From Deltaproteobacteria bacterium (lineage in GTDB: Bacteria > Myxococcota > Kuafuiibacteriia > Kuafuiibacteriales > Kuafuiibacteriaceae), in the NCBI GenBank assembly GCA_020632995.1, contig JACKEN010000013.1, positions 1 through 64,000 on the forward strand: a DNA stretch of 64,000 bases. Reading direction: 5' to 3'. Position numbers and translations under genes: made by a program. The notes under the pieces are model-generated. The model had not been told where the DNA came from and did not search any database. It worked only from the letters and a program-made list of their open reading frames with translations. Positions 36,088 through 43,905 of this stretch are shown piece by piece; positions within the stretch are counted from its first letter, which is position 1, and each line of letters starts with the position of its first letter.

Positions 36088-37101
36088 ATGGTGCCCGAGA
36101 TGAGCGAGGCCTCTCGATCCCGAATGCTCGACGTGGCCCGGGCCGCGGTGGTGCGCGCGGCCCAGGTGACGCGCGCGGTGCAGCACGACCTCGATCGCGT
36201 CAAGGTGGTGACCAAGGACGACCGCTCGCCGGTGACCGTGGCCGACTACGCCGCGCAGGCGGTGGTGGCCCACTGGCTCCAGCAGGAGCTCGGGCCGGTG
36301 CGCCTGGTGGGCGAGGAGCACGCCGCCGCGCTTCGGACCGACGATCACGCCGCGCTCCGGCGCCTGGTGGTCGAGGCGGTGGCCCCGGTGTGGCCCGAGG
36401 TCGACGAGGCGGCGCTCCTCGACGCGATCGACCTCGGCACCCAGGATCCGGACGCCGCCGGCTTCTGGACCCTGGATCCGGTGGACGGCACCAAGGGCTT
36501 CCTGCGCGGCGGCCAGTACGCGGTGAGCCTGGCCTGGGTGGTCGATGGCGCGGTGGAGCTGGGGGCGCTCGCCTGCCCCAACCTCGACCCCGACCCCGCG
36601 CACGACCTCACCACCCCGGGGCGAGGTCTGCTCGCGGTGGCGGCTCGGGGCGAGGGCGCGCGGCAAGCGGAGTTGCGGGCCGACGCCGAGCTCGCGCCCC
36701 TGGCTCCGCCCGGGCCGTCGAGCGACACCATCCGCACGTGCGAGTCGGTGGAGGCCGGGCACTCCGATCACGGGGCCAACGCGAAGATCCTCGAGGCCGC
36801 GGGCCTGGTGGCGGCGCCGGTGCGCCTCGACAGCCAGGCCAAGTACCTCGTGGTGGCGCGGGGGCAGGCCGACGCGTACCTGCGCCTGCCCTCCACCAAG
36901 GGCTACGTCGAGAAGATCTGGGACCACGCGGCGGGGGCCCTGGTGGCCACCGAGGCGGGGCGGGTGGTGAGCGACTTCTCGGGGCGCGCCCTCGACTTCG
37001 GCCACGGCCGGCGCCTGGAGGAGAACCGGGGGATCCTCGCCGCCCACCCGGAGCACCACGCGCGGCTCCTGGCCGCCATCCGCAAGCTGGGTTTCGGCTA
37101 G
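36088..37101 (+). CDS. 3'(2'),5'-bisphosphate nucleotidase / inositol-monophosphatase family
   Basis: The 337-aa protein shows the metal-binding motif LDPVDGTKGFLRGGQYAVSLA (DPxDGT), a Glu in VGEEHAAALR, SPVTVADYAAQ near the start, and KIWDHAAGALVATEAGG-like closing motif. KGFLRGG and the HSDH segment resemble HAL2/CysQ nucleotidases that turn PAP into AMP. The in-frame ATG at 36100 (MSEAS) is an alternative start, four codons later. It ends in a CTAG shared with the converging rhomboid gene (4-bp overlap). Confidence 0.88.
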   Translation: MVPEMSEASRSRMLDVARAAVVRAAQVTRAVQHDLDRVKVVTKDDRSPVTVADYAAQAVVAHWLQQELGPVRLVGEEHAAALRTDDHAALRRLVVEAVAPVWPEVDEAALLDAIDLGTQDPDAAGFWTLDPVDGTKGFLRGGQYAVSLAWVVDGAVELGALACPNLDPDPAHDLTTPGRGLLAVAARGEGARQAELRADAELAPLAPPGPSSDTIRTCESVEAGHSDHGANAKILEAAGLVAAPVRLDSQAKYLVVARGQADAYLRLPSTKGYVEKIWDHAAGALVATEAGRVVSDFSGRALDFGHGRRLEENRGILAAHPEHHARLLAAIRKLGFG

Positions 37102-38234
37102 CGCGGTGAGTGTACGAGGCGCGCGGCCACCCGTCGGAGGGTGTCGGCCCGCGCGGTGTTGCCCCGCGCCTCCTCGAGGTGGGCGGTGGCGCGGTAGATG
37201 CTGGGGCTCGGGTTGATCCGGAGGGCCAGCTCGCAGGAGTAGAGCTGGGCGTCGGTGACCGTGCCGCTCTTGTTCGCCGCGTCGAGGGCGTCCTGGCAGT
37301 CCCGGATGCTGGTGACCTGATCCGAGTAGTCCCACTCCGCCCCGGGCTTCACGACCATGCCCAGGATCGTGATCGGCTCGGCGTCGTTCTCGAGGCTGGC
37401 GGGGAAGCCCTTGAGGTGCATGAGCATCAGGGCCACCGAGGCGATCACCAGGCCCAGGAGACCGAACGTGGCCACTGACAAGGCGCGTTGCGCAGCTACG
37501 GTCTGGGTGAGGCCCACCGGCATCACGAGCGCCATCCCCGCCCCGATGAGCCAGCCGCCGACGTGGGCCGCGTTGTCCACCCCGGGCGCCACGAACCCGA
37601 AGACGAGCATGAACACCGTCCACCGCCACATCGCGTGCTCGATCTGGCGCCCGGCCGGGCCCATCCGGCGCGCGACCACGAAGGCGCCGCCGATGAGCCC
37701 GCTGATCGCGCCCGAGGCCCCCACCGACTGGTGGATGGTGTGGCCGAGGAGCTCGACGTAGACCACGTAGCTCACCGCCATCGACAGGATCCCGCTGATG
37801 CCGAACAGGAGCATCATCTTCTTGCGATCGAAGGCCTCCTCGACCACAGGGCCGGCGATGGTGAGGGCCCACAGGTTGAAGGCGATGTGCACGACGCCGC
37901 CGTGGGCGAGGCTGCTGCTGACGAAGCGCCAGTACTCCCCGGCGAAGATGCCGGGTGACCAGGTGCTCCCGAGCTCGGCCGCGCTGAAGGTGCTGAGGCT
38001 GAGGGCGGACAAGGGCCCCGCGAACATCACCATCAGGGCGAAGTAGCCCATGATGATCAGCATGAAGATCCCGGTGCCGGGGGAGGCGGCCAGGCGCGCG
38101 GGGAGGAGGTGCTCGAGCAGGAACCCCTCGAGCTCCGTGCCGTGCAAGTAGGCTTTACATTGTCGACAGCGGGGCAGGTTGGCGGAGATCAGCGCTCCGC
38201 ACTTCGGGCAGGTCTTGACGTCTTCGCGGTTCAC
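37098..38234 (-). CDS. Rhomboid family intramembrane serine protease with zinc-ribbon N-terminus
   Basis: The 378-aa protein starts with a CPKC/CRQC zinc ribbon (residues 9-26) and then about seven hydrophobic segments. It has the rhomboid catalytic residues: HGGVVHIAFN (His116, Asn120), GASGAISG with nucleophile Ser174, and DNAAHVGG with His224. It would cleave transmembrane substrates within the membrane. A ~90-residue C-terminal soluble part (after residue ~285) looks TPR-like and helical. It is the last gene of a nine-gene run and follows a small membrane protein by 19 bp, which suggests a role in that system. Confidence 0.9.
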   Translation of the reverse strand: MNREDVKTCPKCGALISANLPRCRQCKAYLHGTELEGFLLEHLLPARLAASPGTGIFMLIIMGYFALMVMFAGPLSALSLSTFSAAELGSTWSPGIFAGEYWRFVSSSLAHGGVVHIAFNLWALTIAGPVVEEAFDRKKMMLLFGISGILSMAVSYVVYVELLGHTIHQSVGASGAISGLIGGAFVVARRMGPAGRQIEHAMWRWTVFMLVFGFVAPGVDNAAHVGGWLIGAGMALVMPVGLTQTVAAQRALSVATFGLLGLVIASVALMLMHLKGFPASLENDAEPITILGMVVKPGAEWDYSDQVTSIRDCQDALDAANKSGTVTDAQLYSCELALRINPSPSIYRATAHLEEARGNTARADTLRRVAARLVHSPR

Positions 38235-38253
38235 CGGCGGCCCCGACGGAGCC

Positions 38254-38706
38254 TTACCGACCCGCCACCAGTCGGTCCAGGGCGGCGCGGTCCGACTTCG
38301 TCATCGGGGCATCCACCTTCGTCTTCGCGGCGGGAGCTGTCTTCTTCTCGGGCGCGGCCTTCTTCTGCGCGTCGCGGAGCAGGGCGACCCGCTGCCGGGC
38401 CCCCGAGCCCTCCTGCACCGCGGGGGCCGCGGGGCTCGGTCGGGCCGGGGCCGGCCGGCGGTTGTTCCGGGCCGGCGCCTTGGCCTCCTTCTCGTCGTCG
38501 TCACCGCCGGTGATGCCGTTCAGGCGCTTGCCCACGTCGGCCCAGGCGGTGTTCCACGCGGACTGGACGCCGCGCACCCAGGTGTCGCCGCCCATGGCGA
38601 GGACGTGCCCATAGGGGGTTCGCCCGCCGACGTCCACCGTCACCGCGGCCCAGGCCAGGCCCACCGCCGCGCTGGAGAACAACACGTACTTGGCGAGAGG
38701 GTGCAT
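38254..38706 (-). CDS. Small membrane-anchored protein, unknown
   Basis: The 150-aa protein has one N-terminal transmembrane segment (LAKYVLFSSAAVGLAWAAVTV) and then a Lys/Ala/Pro-rich, low-complexity tail with the repeated pattern Lys-Ala-Pro (EKEAKAPARNN, AAPEKKTAPAAKT). Such a tail looks disordered and could contact other proteins. I know no family for it. It is 19 bp upstream of the rhomboid gene and 48 bp downstream of the amidoligase-like gene, all co-directional. Confidence 0.65.
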   Translation of the reverse strand: MHPLAKYVLFSSAAVGLAWAAVTVDVGGRTPYGHVLAMGGDTWVRGVQSAWNTAWADVGKRLNGITGGDDDEKEAKAPARNNRRPAPARPSPAAPAVQEGSGARQRVALLRDAQKKAAPEKKTAPAAKTKVDAPMTKSDRAALDRLVAGR

Positions 38707-38754
38707 GGCGGCAGTGTACGCCGGCCTCGCACCTTCTCAAGTTTTTGGCGATTC

Positions 38755-40035
38755 CTAGTGGAGGTACTTCTGGGGGTTGGGGCCGTCGAGCCACTTGCCG
38801 AAGGCGTCGGCCAGCTTGGCGTGCTTGGCCCAGTCGGTCATCAGCTGGGCGCTCTTGATCGCCGCGTCGCGGGGGGTGAGGTTCTGCTTCGACAGCTCGC
38901 TCATCTCGCCCACGAACCAGCTCCGGGCCTCCACCGCGCGGGCCTTCTCGGCGTCGCTCAGCCAGGGCAGGGCCTCGAAGTTCAACAGCGGCACGCAGGC
39001 CCGCTGGTCGAAGCTCTGCAGGCGCGCCGCCACCTCGTTCGGGAAGAACTGGGCGCGGTTCACGAAGTCGAAGGCGCGCTGCACGTCGGCCTGGGTGACC
39101 CCACCCTCGGGGTGCGCCTCTACGTGCGCCGACATGAGGTTCTTGAAGTCCTGGGGCAGGCGCTTGACCTGGTAGTGCCCGTAGCGCGGGCTCTTGATGC
39201 CGGTCTCCCTCACGTCGGGGAGCCGGAACGCGCTGTCGCCCGGCGCCATCGGGTGGGCGCCCCAGCCGTTGCCCTGCAAGCCGCCCAGCAACGAGTTCAG
39301 CATGCGCAGCTTCTCGTCCTGGCTGCCCCCGCGGGCCTCCATGCCGATGCGGTTGGGATCGCCGTACTGCTTGCCGTTGCCGCGGACGTTGAGCAGCGTG
39401 TGCTTCGCGAACGCGGTCGCCTGCAGGTTCTCGCCCCCGAAGATCTTCTCGTAGCGCTGCAGGTGCTGAACGGTGGGGATCGAGAGCCCCACGATGCAGA
39501 AGCGCCAGCCCTCATCGCCGTTGACCGCGAAGCTGCGGTTCTCGAGCGAGTTCAGGAAGGTGTACATGTTCGCGTTCTGCACCCAGCTCAGCATCTGCTG
39601 CTGCTCGGCCTTGGGCGCGCCGCGCATGAAGCTGGTGTGGATGTGGCCCCATCCGTAGTTGTCGAGGAACTTCTGGATCCCCTCGATGTCGAAGGGCTTG
39701 CTCACCACCTCGATCCAGCCGTTCTTCTCCCACGCGATCTCGGAGTAGTCCGGGTTCGGGGTGGTGCGGATGACGGGGAACTTGTTGTTCTTCGCCTTGT
39801 AGGCGAGCGCGTACTGCGCCTTGCCCTTGTCGTTCAGGTCGGCCCAGCTGACCGCGCCGCCGACCTTCACCCCGGGCTTCAGCATGTCCTGGGTGACGTT
39901 CTGGAGCAGGCCCGGGTTCCAGTCCGCGGGCTGCTGGGTGTACTGCAGGTGACCCTCGCCGCCCTGCAGCGACTTCAGGTTGAACTCTTTCTCACCGCCG
40001 AACTGAACCGGCCGGCCCAGGTGCTTGATGTCCAT
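38755..40035 (-). CDS. Amidoligase-like (glutamine-synthetase-fold) protein, tentative
   Basis: The 426-aa protein has no obvious export signal. Three segments in order match the GS-fold amidoligase plan: GWIEVVSKPF (residues 106-115, like the early E-x-[VI] strand), GWGHIHTSFMRG with His131/His133 (H-x-H), and NRIGMEARGG with Glu233-x-Arg235 (E-x-R). In GS-type ligases these form the metal and ATP site that joins a carboxylate to an amine. Spacing and overall similarity are too loose to be sure, and other folds are possible. It starts 2 bp after the stop of the 606-aa gene and follows it in the same operon. Confidence 0.5.
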   Translation of the reverse strand: MDIKHLGRPVQFGGEKEFNLKSLQGGEGHLQYTQQPADWNPGLLQNVTQDMLKPGVKVGGAVSWADLNDKGKAQYALAYKAKNNKFPVIRTTPNPDYSEIAWEKNGWIEVVSKPFDIEGIQKFLDNYGWGHIHTSFMRGAPKAEQQQMLSWVQNANMYTFLNSLENRSFAVNGDEGWRFCIVGLSIPTVQHLQRYEKIFGGENLQATAFAKHTLLNVRGNGKQYGDPNRIGMEARGGSQDEKLRMLNSLLGGLQGNGWGAHPMAPGDSAFRLPDVRETGIKSPRYGHYQVKRLPQDFKNLMSAHVEAHPEGGVTQADVQRAFDFVNRAQFFPNEVAARLQSFDQRACVPLLNFEALPWLSDAEKARAVEARSWFVGEMSELSKQNLTPRDAAIKSAQLMTDWAKHAKLADAFGKWLDGPNPQKYLH

Positions 40036-40037
40036 CG

Positions 40038-41858
40038 TCAGACGCCCTCCGGGGCGTAGGTGATGCGCGGGTTGTGGGGCTGGATGACCATGTCCTTGTC
40101 CTGGACCCAGTCATGGAGCGTGGTCATGGTGTCGGACGCCTCGAGCACGCCCGCGCTGGCCGCGAGCACGAACTCGGGCTTCGGATCCGCCTTGGTCGGC
40201 AGGTCGAGGAACTTGGCGATGCCGCCCCAGCGCGCGTCGATGCTGAGGGGCACGCCCAGCGCCTGCGCCTTCTTCGAGGCGTGGTCCACCAGGGCCGCGA
40301 TGAAGAAGCCGTCCAGGTCATCCTGCTGGAACGTGTCCCGGTGCGGGAAGTCGCGTTGCAGCGGCTCCAGGTAGAGCACCGGCTCGCCCTCCTTCGTCTC
40401 GAGCAGGCGGAGGTAGGCGCGCGCGGCCGGGTTGTCCGGCCACTTGGTGTCCTCCACCACCACCGCCCGGGTCCGGGCGTTGGAGAGGAGCGGGAGCAGG
40501 CAGTGCCCGCCGAAGTCGAAGCCGTGGGAGGGGCCGCCGATCTTGGTCAGCCACAGCAGGTCGACGTCGTCCTCCTCGCGGGTGGTGAGCCGACCGCCGT
40601 GGGGCGCGTCGATGCTCTGCCGGACGTCGTTGGCCAGCCACGCCTTCTTCTGGGCGGCGGAGAGGGGACGGAGCTGCCGGGTGCTGGCGGCGTTGCCGTT
40701 GCGCCAGTCCTTGTAGTTGCCCTCGACCATGGCCTGGGTCAGCTCGTTCACCACCCGGCGGAAGTCCCCCTCGTGGCCGTGCTTGCCCGCCATGTCCTGG
40801 ATGGTCTCGTTCAGCGCCCGCAGGGGCACCAGGGCCTCGTGCGCGAGGGCCTTGGCGATCCCGTCCATCGACGGCTTCCAGCCCTTGGCCCGCTCGGGCA
40901 CCACGCCGATCTCGTCGAGGAAGCGCTTCGTCAACCCCTCCTGCAGATCGAGGCCGGGGGCCTTGGAGTCCACCACCTTGCTCAGCGCCGCGTGGGCGGC
41001 CTCGCCGCTGTGCTCGAGGCGCTGCTCGGCCAGGTACATCACGAAGGGCTGCTGGGCCCGCGCGCGGTAGTCGCCGCGGCTGTAGCCGTAGTGCCAGCCC
41101 ATCCGGGTCATGCTGTAGTCGGGGGCGGAGCTCGCCTGATCCAACAGGAGCGCGAAGCTCCCGAGGTCGCGGGTGAAAGCCGCCTTGTCATCGGCGCGGC
41201 CCGCCGCCGCCTTCAGGCCCTCGGCCAGCGCCTTGTCGCCGGTGATGTCCGCGATGGCGGCCACCGCGCCCTCCAGGGTGGCGACCTTGGCCGCGCTCAT
41301 CAGGCGCGGGGCCTGAGGCAGGTTGGCCGCGTCGAGCTTCTCGACCTGCTCGCGCACCTGGTCCTTCAGGGCGGCGAGCTGGGCGAGGGGGAACTTGTTG
41401 GCCGCCTCGCACAGGCCCGCGGCCTTGATGCCGCGGCTCACCGTGTCGATGTCCCGCAGCATCTGGATCCGGGCGTCCTTCTGCTGCTGACCGACGAACT
41501 TGCCGAGGATCTTGTCCTCGCCCCGCTCGTTCGCGGCGTCGAGCTGCTTGCAGAGGCCGCGGAACGACTCCACCGCGGCCGAGAGGCGCCGGGTCTCCTC
41601 GAAGCCCTCACGCAGCTCCTGGGCCGAGATCGGGTCCACCTCGTGGACCAGGGCCAGCATGGCCTCCTCGCGCCCCTCACGCCGAAAGCGCGCGTTCATC
41701 CACGCCTTGGCGAGGCCGGGATCCGGCTCCACCAGGGCGGCGACGCGGGCCTCGACGCCCTTCACCTTGTTCTTGGACGCCTCGAGCTGCTCGCTGAGCT
41801 TGGGCATCATCGGGCTCACCTGCTGGCGCTGGACGCCGATTCCACCGAGCGAGTTCAT
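40038..41858 (-). CDS. Large helical protein sharing a C-terminal module with the 1079-aa protein
   Basis: The 606-aa protein has no signal peptide or transmembrane segment. Residues 20-350 are strongly helical (for example ELREGFEETRRLSAAVESFRGL). A C-terminal module runs from about 365 to 510: VEGNYKDW, QLRPLSAAQKKAWLAN (395-410), then DVDLLWLTKIGG, GGHCLLPL (Cys453), ARTRAVVV, ARAYLRLLETKEGEPVLYLE (479-498). The same order of motifs occurs in the 1079-aa protein of this operon. No enzyme family was assigned. The ATG overlaps the stop of the small TPR gene by ATGA, so expression of both is coupled, as for a chaperone and its cargo. Confidence 0.72.
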   Translation of the reverse strand: MNSLGGIGVQRQQVSPMMPKLSEQLEASKNKVKGVEARVAALVEPDPGLAKAWMNARFRREGREEAMLALVHEVDPISAQELREGFEETRRLSAAVESFRGLCKQLDAANERGEDKILGKFVGQQQKDARIQMLRDIDTVSRGIKAAGLCEAANKFPLAQLAALKDQVREQVEKLDAANLPQAPRLMSAAKVATLEGAVAAIADITGDKALAEGLKAAAGRADDKAAFTRDLGSFALLLDQASSAPDYSMTRMGWHYGYSRGDYRARAQQPFVMYLAEQRLEHSGEAAHAALSKVVDSKAPGLDLQEGLTKRFLDEIGVVPERAKGWKPSMDGIAKALAHEALVPLRALNETIQDMAGKHGHEGDFRRVVNELTQAMVEGNYKDWRNGNAASTRQLRPLSAAQKKAWLANDVRQSIDAPHGGRLTTREEDDVDLLWLTKIGGPSHGFDFGGHCLLPLLSNARTRAVVVEDTKWPDNPAARAYLRLLETKEGEPVLYLEPLQRDFPHRDTFQQDDLDGFFIAALVDHASKKAQALGVPLSIDARWGGIAKFLDLPTKADPKPEFVLAASAGVLEASDTMTTLHDWVQDKDMVIQPHNPRITYAPEGV

Positions 41859-42229
41859 CGCGCCTCCTCCTCGAGCGCCTCGGGGAGCTCGAGCCCCATG
41901 GCCTGCATCATCCGGTCGCCGTGGGCCTGGCACTGCTCGGCCGCCTGGCTCATGCCGAGGGCCCGGTAGCAGTGGGCGAGCATGAGCGGGTCGGCGGGGT
42001 GCACGCTGCCCATGGCCACCAGGGCGAGGACCACGTCGATGCACCGCTGCCACCGGCCCGCGGTCATCAGGGCGTGGGCCTGCCGGCGAAGGCTGTGCAC
42101 CAGCTCCGGCGACAGGTCGAGGCCGTCGGAGAGGTCCGCCTCCCCCTCGAGGTAGCCGGTCATCGCGGCGACGTTGACGCGCTCGCGATCGCGCCGGGAG
42201 CTGGCGAGGTCTGCTTGATGGATTGCCAT
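41855..42229 (-). CDS. Small TPR protein, SycD/LcrH-like secretion chaperone (tentative)
   Basis: The 124-aa acidic protein is all helical. Residues ~45-115 hold two TPR-like hairpins: RRQAHALMTAGRWQRCIDVVL and LAHCYRALGMSQAAEQCQA. The acidic N-terminus with LSPELVHSLRRQAHALM, followed by short TPRs and a free C-terminus, is like SycD/LcrH class II chaperones of type III secretion, which hold helical translocators or effectors before export. It is somewhat shorter than typical (about 160 aa). The gene lies between the GluRS gene and the 606-aa gene and overlaps the latter by ATGA. Any generic TPR adaptor is an alternative. Confidence 0.5.
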   Translation of the reverse strand: MAIHQADLASSRRDRERVNVAAMTGYLEGEADLSDGLDLSPELVHSLRRQAHALMTAGRWQRCIDVVLALVAMGSVHPADPLMLAHCYRALGMSQAAEQCQAHGDRMMQAMGLELPEALEEEAR

Positions 42230-42248
42230 GGTGACTCCTGGCCGGGGC

Positions 42249-43847
42249 TCAGCCCTGGGTGATGTCGCCGAGCCGCTTGAGGGTCTCGTCGCGCCCGACG
42301 ACGCCCATCAGGTGGTGGAGCGGGAAGCCGTCCTTCACCCCGGTGAGCATCCACCGCAGCGACTCGCCGTACTCCTTGTACTTGAGCTTGTTCGCGGCGT
42401 TGAAGGCCTCGAGGGTCTCGTCGAGCTTGGCCGAGCTCCACTCGCCGGCCGGGATCTTCTCGAGCTGGGTGAGGAGCTTGCCCATCGCCTGCTTGAGGCC
42501 GGCGTTGGCGTACACCTTCGCCTCGGCGTTGGAGTAGACCGGCTCCGCCCGCAGCGCGAACAGCGCGTCGAGCATGTAGCCGAAGTTCGGGGCGCGCGCC
42601 TTCGAGCCCTCGGCGAGCGCGGTCAGGGTGGCGTCGTCCACCTTCGCCGCGACCTCGCGCGCCTCGGCCGGGGTGACGCCGGTGCGCTCGTAGAAGCCGG
42701 GCCGCTTCTCGGTGCCCGGATCCTCGATGTGGGCCTTCAGGGCCTTCTCGTCGCCGATGCGCCCCTTGAGCTCCTGCACCAGCACGTCGGTGGGGGCCCG
42801 CGCGATGAAGTGGAGCATGCGCGAGTCGAGGCGCTCCATGCCGAGGGTGGAGGGCGACTTCGACATCGAGAGCGGGTCGAAGCGCTTCGCCAGGTCCTGG
42901 ATGTCGACCGTCGCCTCGGTGTCGTAGGTCATGCCCATGCGCGCCAGGTGGTTCATGAACACCTGCGGGTCATAGCCCAGCTGCTGGTAGTCGATGACGC
43001 TGGTCGCGCCGTGCCGCTTCGAGAGCTTGCCGCCCGCCTTGATCTCCCCGGTCTCCGGGTCCTTGGTCGGGTCCCCGTGGATCAGGGGCATGTGGTAGAA
43101 CTCCGGCACCTCGTAGCCCATCGCGCGGAAGAGCGGGATCTGGCGGGCCGCGTTCCCCAGGTGGTCGTCGCCGCGCAGGATGTGCGTGATGCCCTGCTCG
43201 CCGTCATCGATCACGTTCGCGAGCAGGAACGTGGGCGAGCCGTCGGAGCGCTGGATCACGTAGTCCGAGTTGCCGTCGGCGTCGGCCACGTTGATGTCCA
43301 CGCGGCCCTTCACCCGGTCGTTCACCGAGAGGACGCCCTCGTCGGGCATCTTGAAGAACACCGCGCCGCTGCCCTTCGGGTCCTTGTAGGCCAGGCCCTT
43401 GTCGATGAGCTCCTGGACCTTCCCCTTGTAGAGGTCGCTCCGCTCGGACTGGTAGATGGGCTGCCCATCCCAGTCCATGCCGAGCCAGCTCAGGCCGTCG
43501 AGGATGGCCTGGGTGTACTCGGGCTTCGAGCGCATCTGGTCGGTGTCCTCGATGCGGAGCACGAACTCACCACCCATCTTCTTGGCGAAGAGGTAGTTCA
43601 TCAGCGCGGTGCGAGCGCCGCCGATGTGGAGGTGGCCGGTGGGGGAGGGCGCGAAGCGGACCCGCACCTTCTTGTCCTTCACCTCGCCCCCGCCCGCGGC
43701 GAGGATGTCCGCCTTGGTGATGGGGCGCAGCTCGGGCTGCAGCGCCGGACGGCCCTTGGCCGCCGGCTTCGCCGCCCCCGCCTGATCCGCCTGGATCACG
43801 CCGGGGTTCTGGTTGACTCGCGGGCCGCCTACCTTCGGTTGGTTCAT
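42249..43847 (-). CDS. gltX: Glutamyl-tRNA synthetase with 59-residue N-terminal extension
   Basis: The 532-aa protein has a full class I synthetase core from residue 61: VRVRFAPSPTGHLHIGGART (HIGH motif at 72-75), RIEDTDQ, THILRGDDHLGNAARQ, and KLSKRHGATS (KMSKS equivalent, 274-278) with a ~15-residue insertion just before it. So it should charge tRNA with glutamate. Residues 1-59 (MNQPKVGGPR, NPGVIQADQA, AAKGRPALQP, KADILAAGGG) are a low-complexity, Gly/Pro/Ala-rich extension absent from usual GluRS, and partly match the start of the M28 protein. Whether this is the only gltX cannot be told from the window. Its place amid large unknown proteins and a chaperone-like gene is unusual. Confidence 0.9.
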   Translation of the reverse strand: MNQPKVGGPRVNQNPGVIQADQAGAAKPAAKGRPALQPELRPITKADILAAGGGEVKDKKVRVRFAPSPTGHLHIGGARTALMNYLFAKKMGGEFVLRIEDTDQMRSKPEYTQAILDGLSWLGMDWDGQPIYQSERSDLYKGKVQELIDKGLAYKDPKGSGAVFFKMPDEGVLSVNDRVKGRVDINVADADGNSDYVIQRSDGSPTFLLANVIDDGEQGITHILRGDDHLGNAARQIPLFRAMGYEVPEFYHMPLIHGDPTKDPETGEIKAGGKLSKRHGATSVIDYQQLGYDPQVFMNHLARMGMTYDTEATVDIQDLAKRFDPLSMSKSPSTLGMERLDSRMLHFIARAPTDVLVQELKGRIGDEKALKAHIEDPGTEKRPGFYERTGVTPAEAREVAAKVDDATLTALAEGSKARAPNFGYMLDALFALRAEPVYSNAEAKVYANAGLKQAMGKLLTQLEKIPAGEWSSAKLDETLEAFNAANKLKYKEYGESLRWMLTGVKDGFPLHHLMGVVGRDETLKRLGDITQG

Positions 43848-43905
43848 CTCTCAGTGCCTCTCGTCTCGGTCGATCCTGGGTGATTGAGCTTCGTCGTGGT
43901 GCCGC

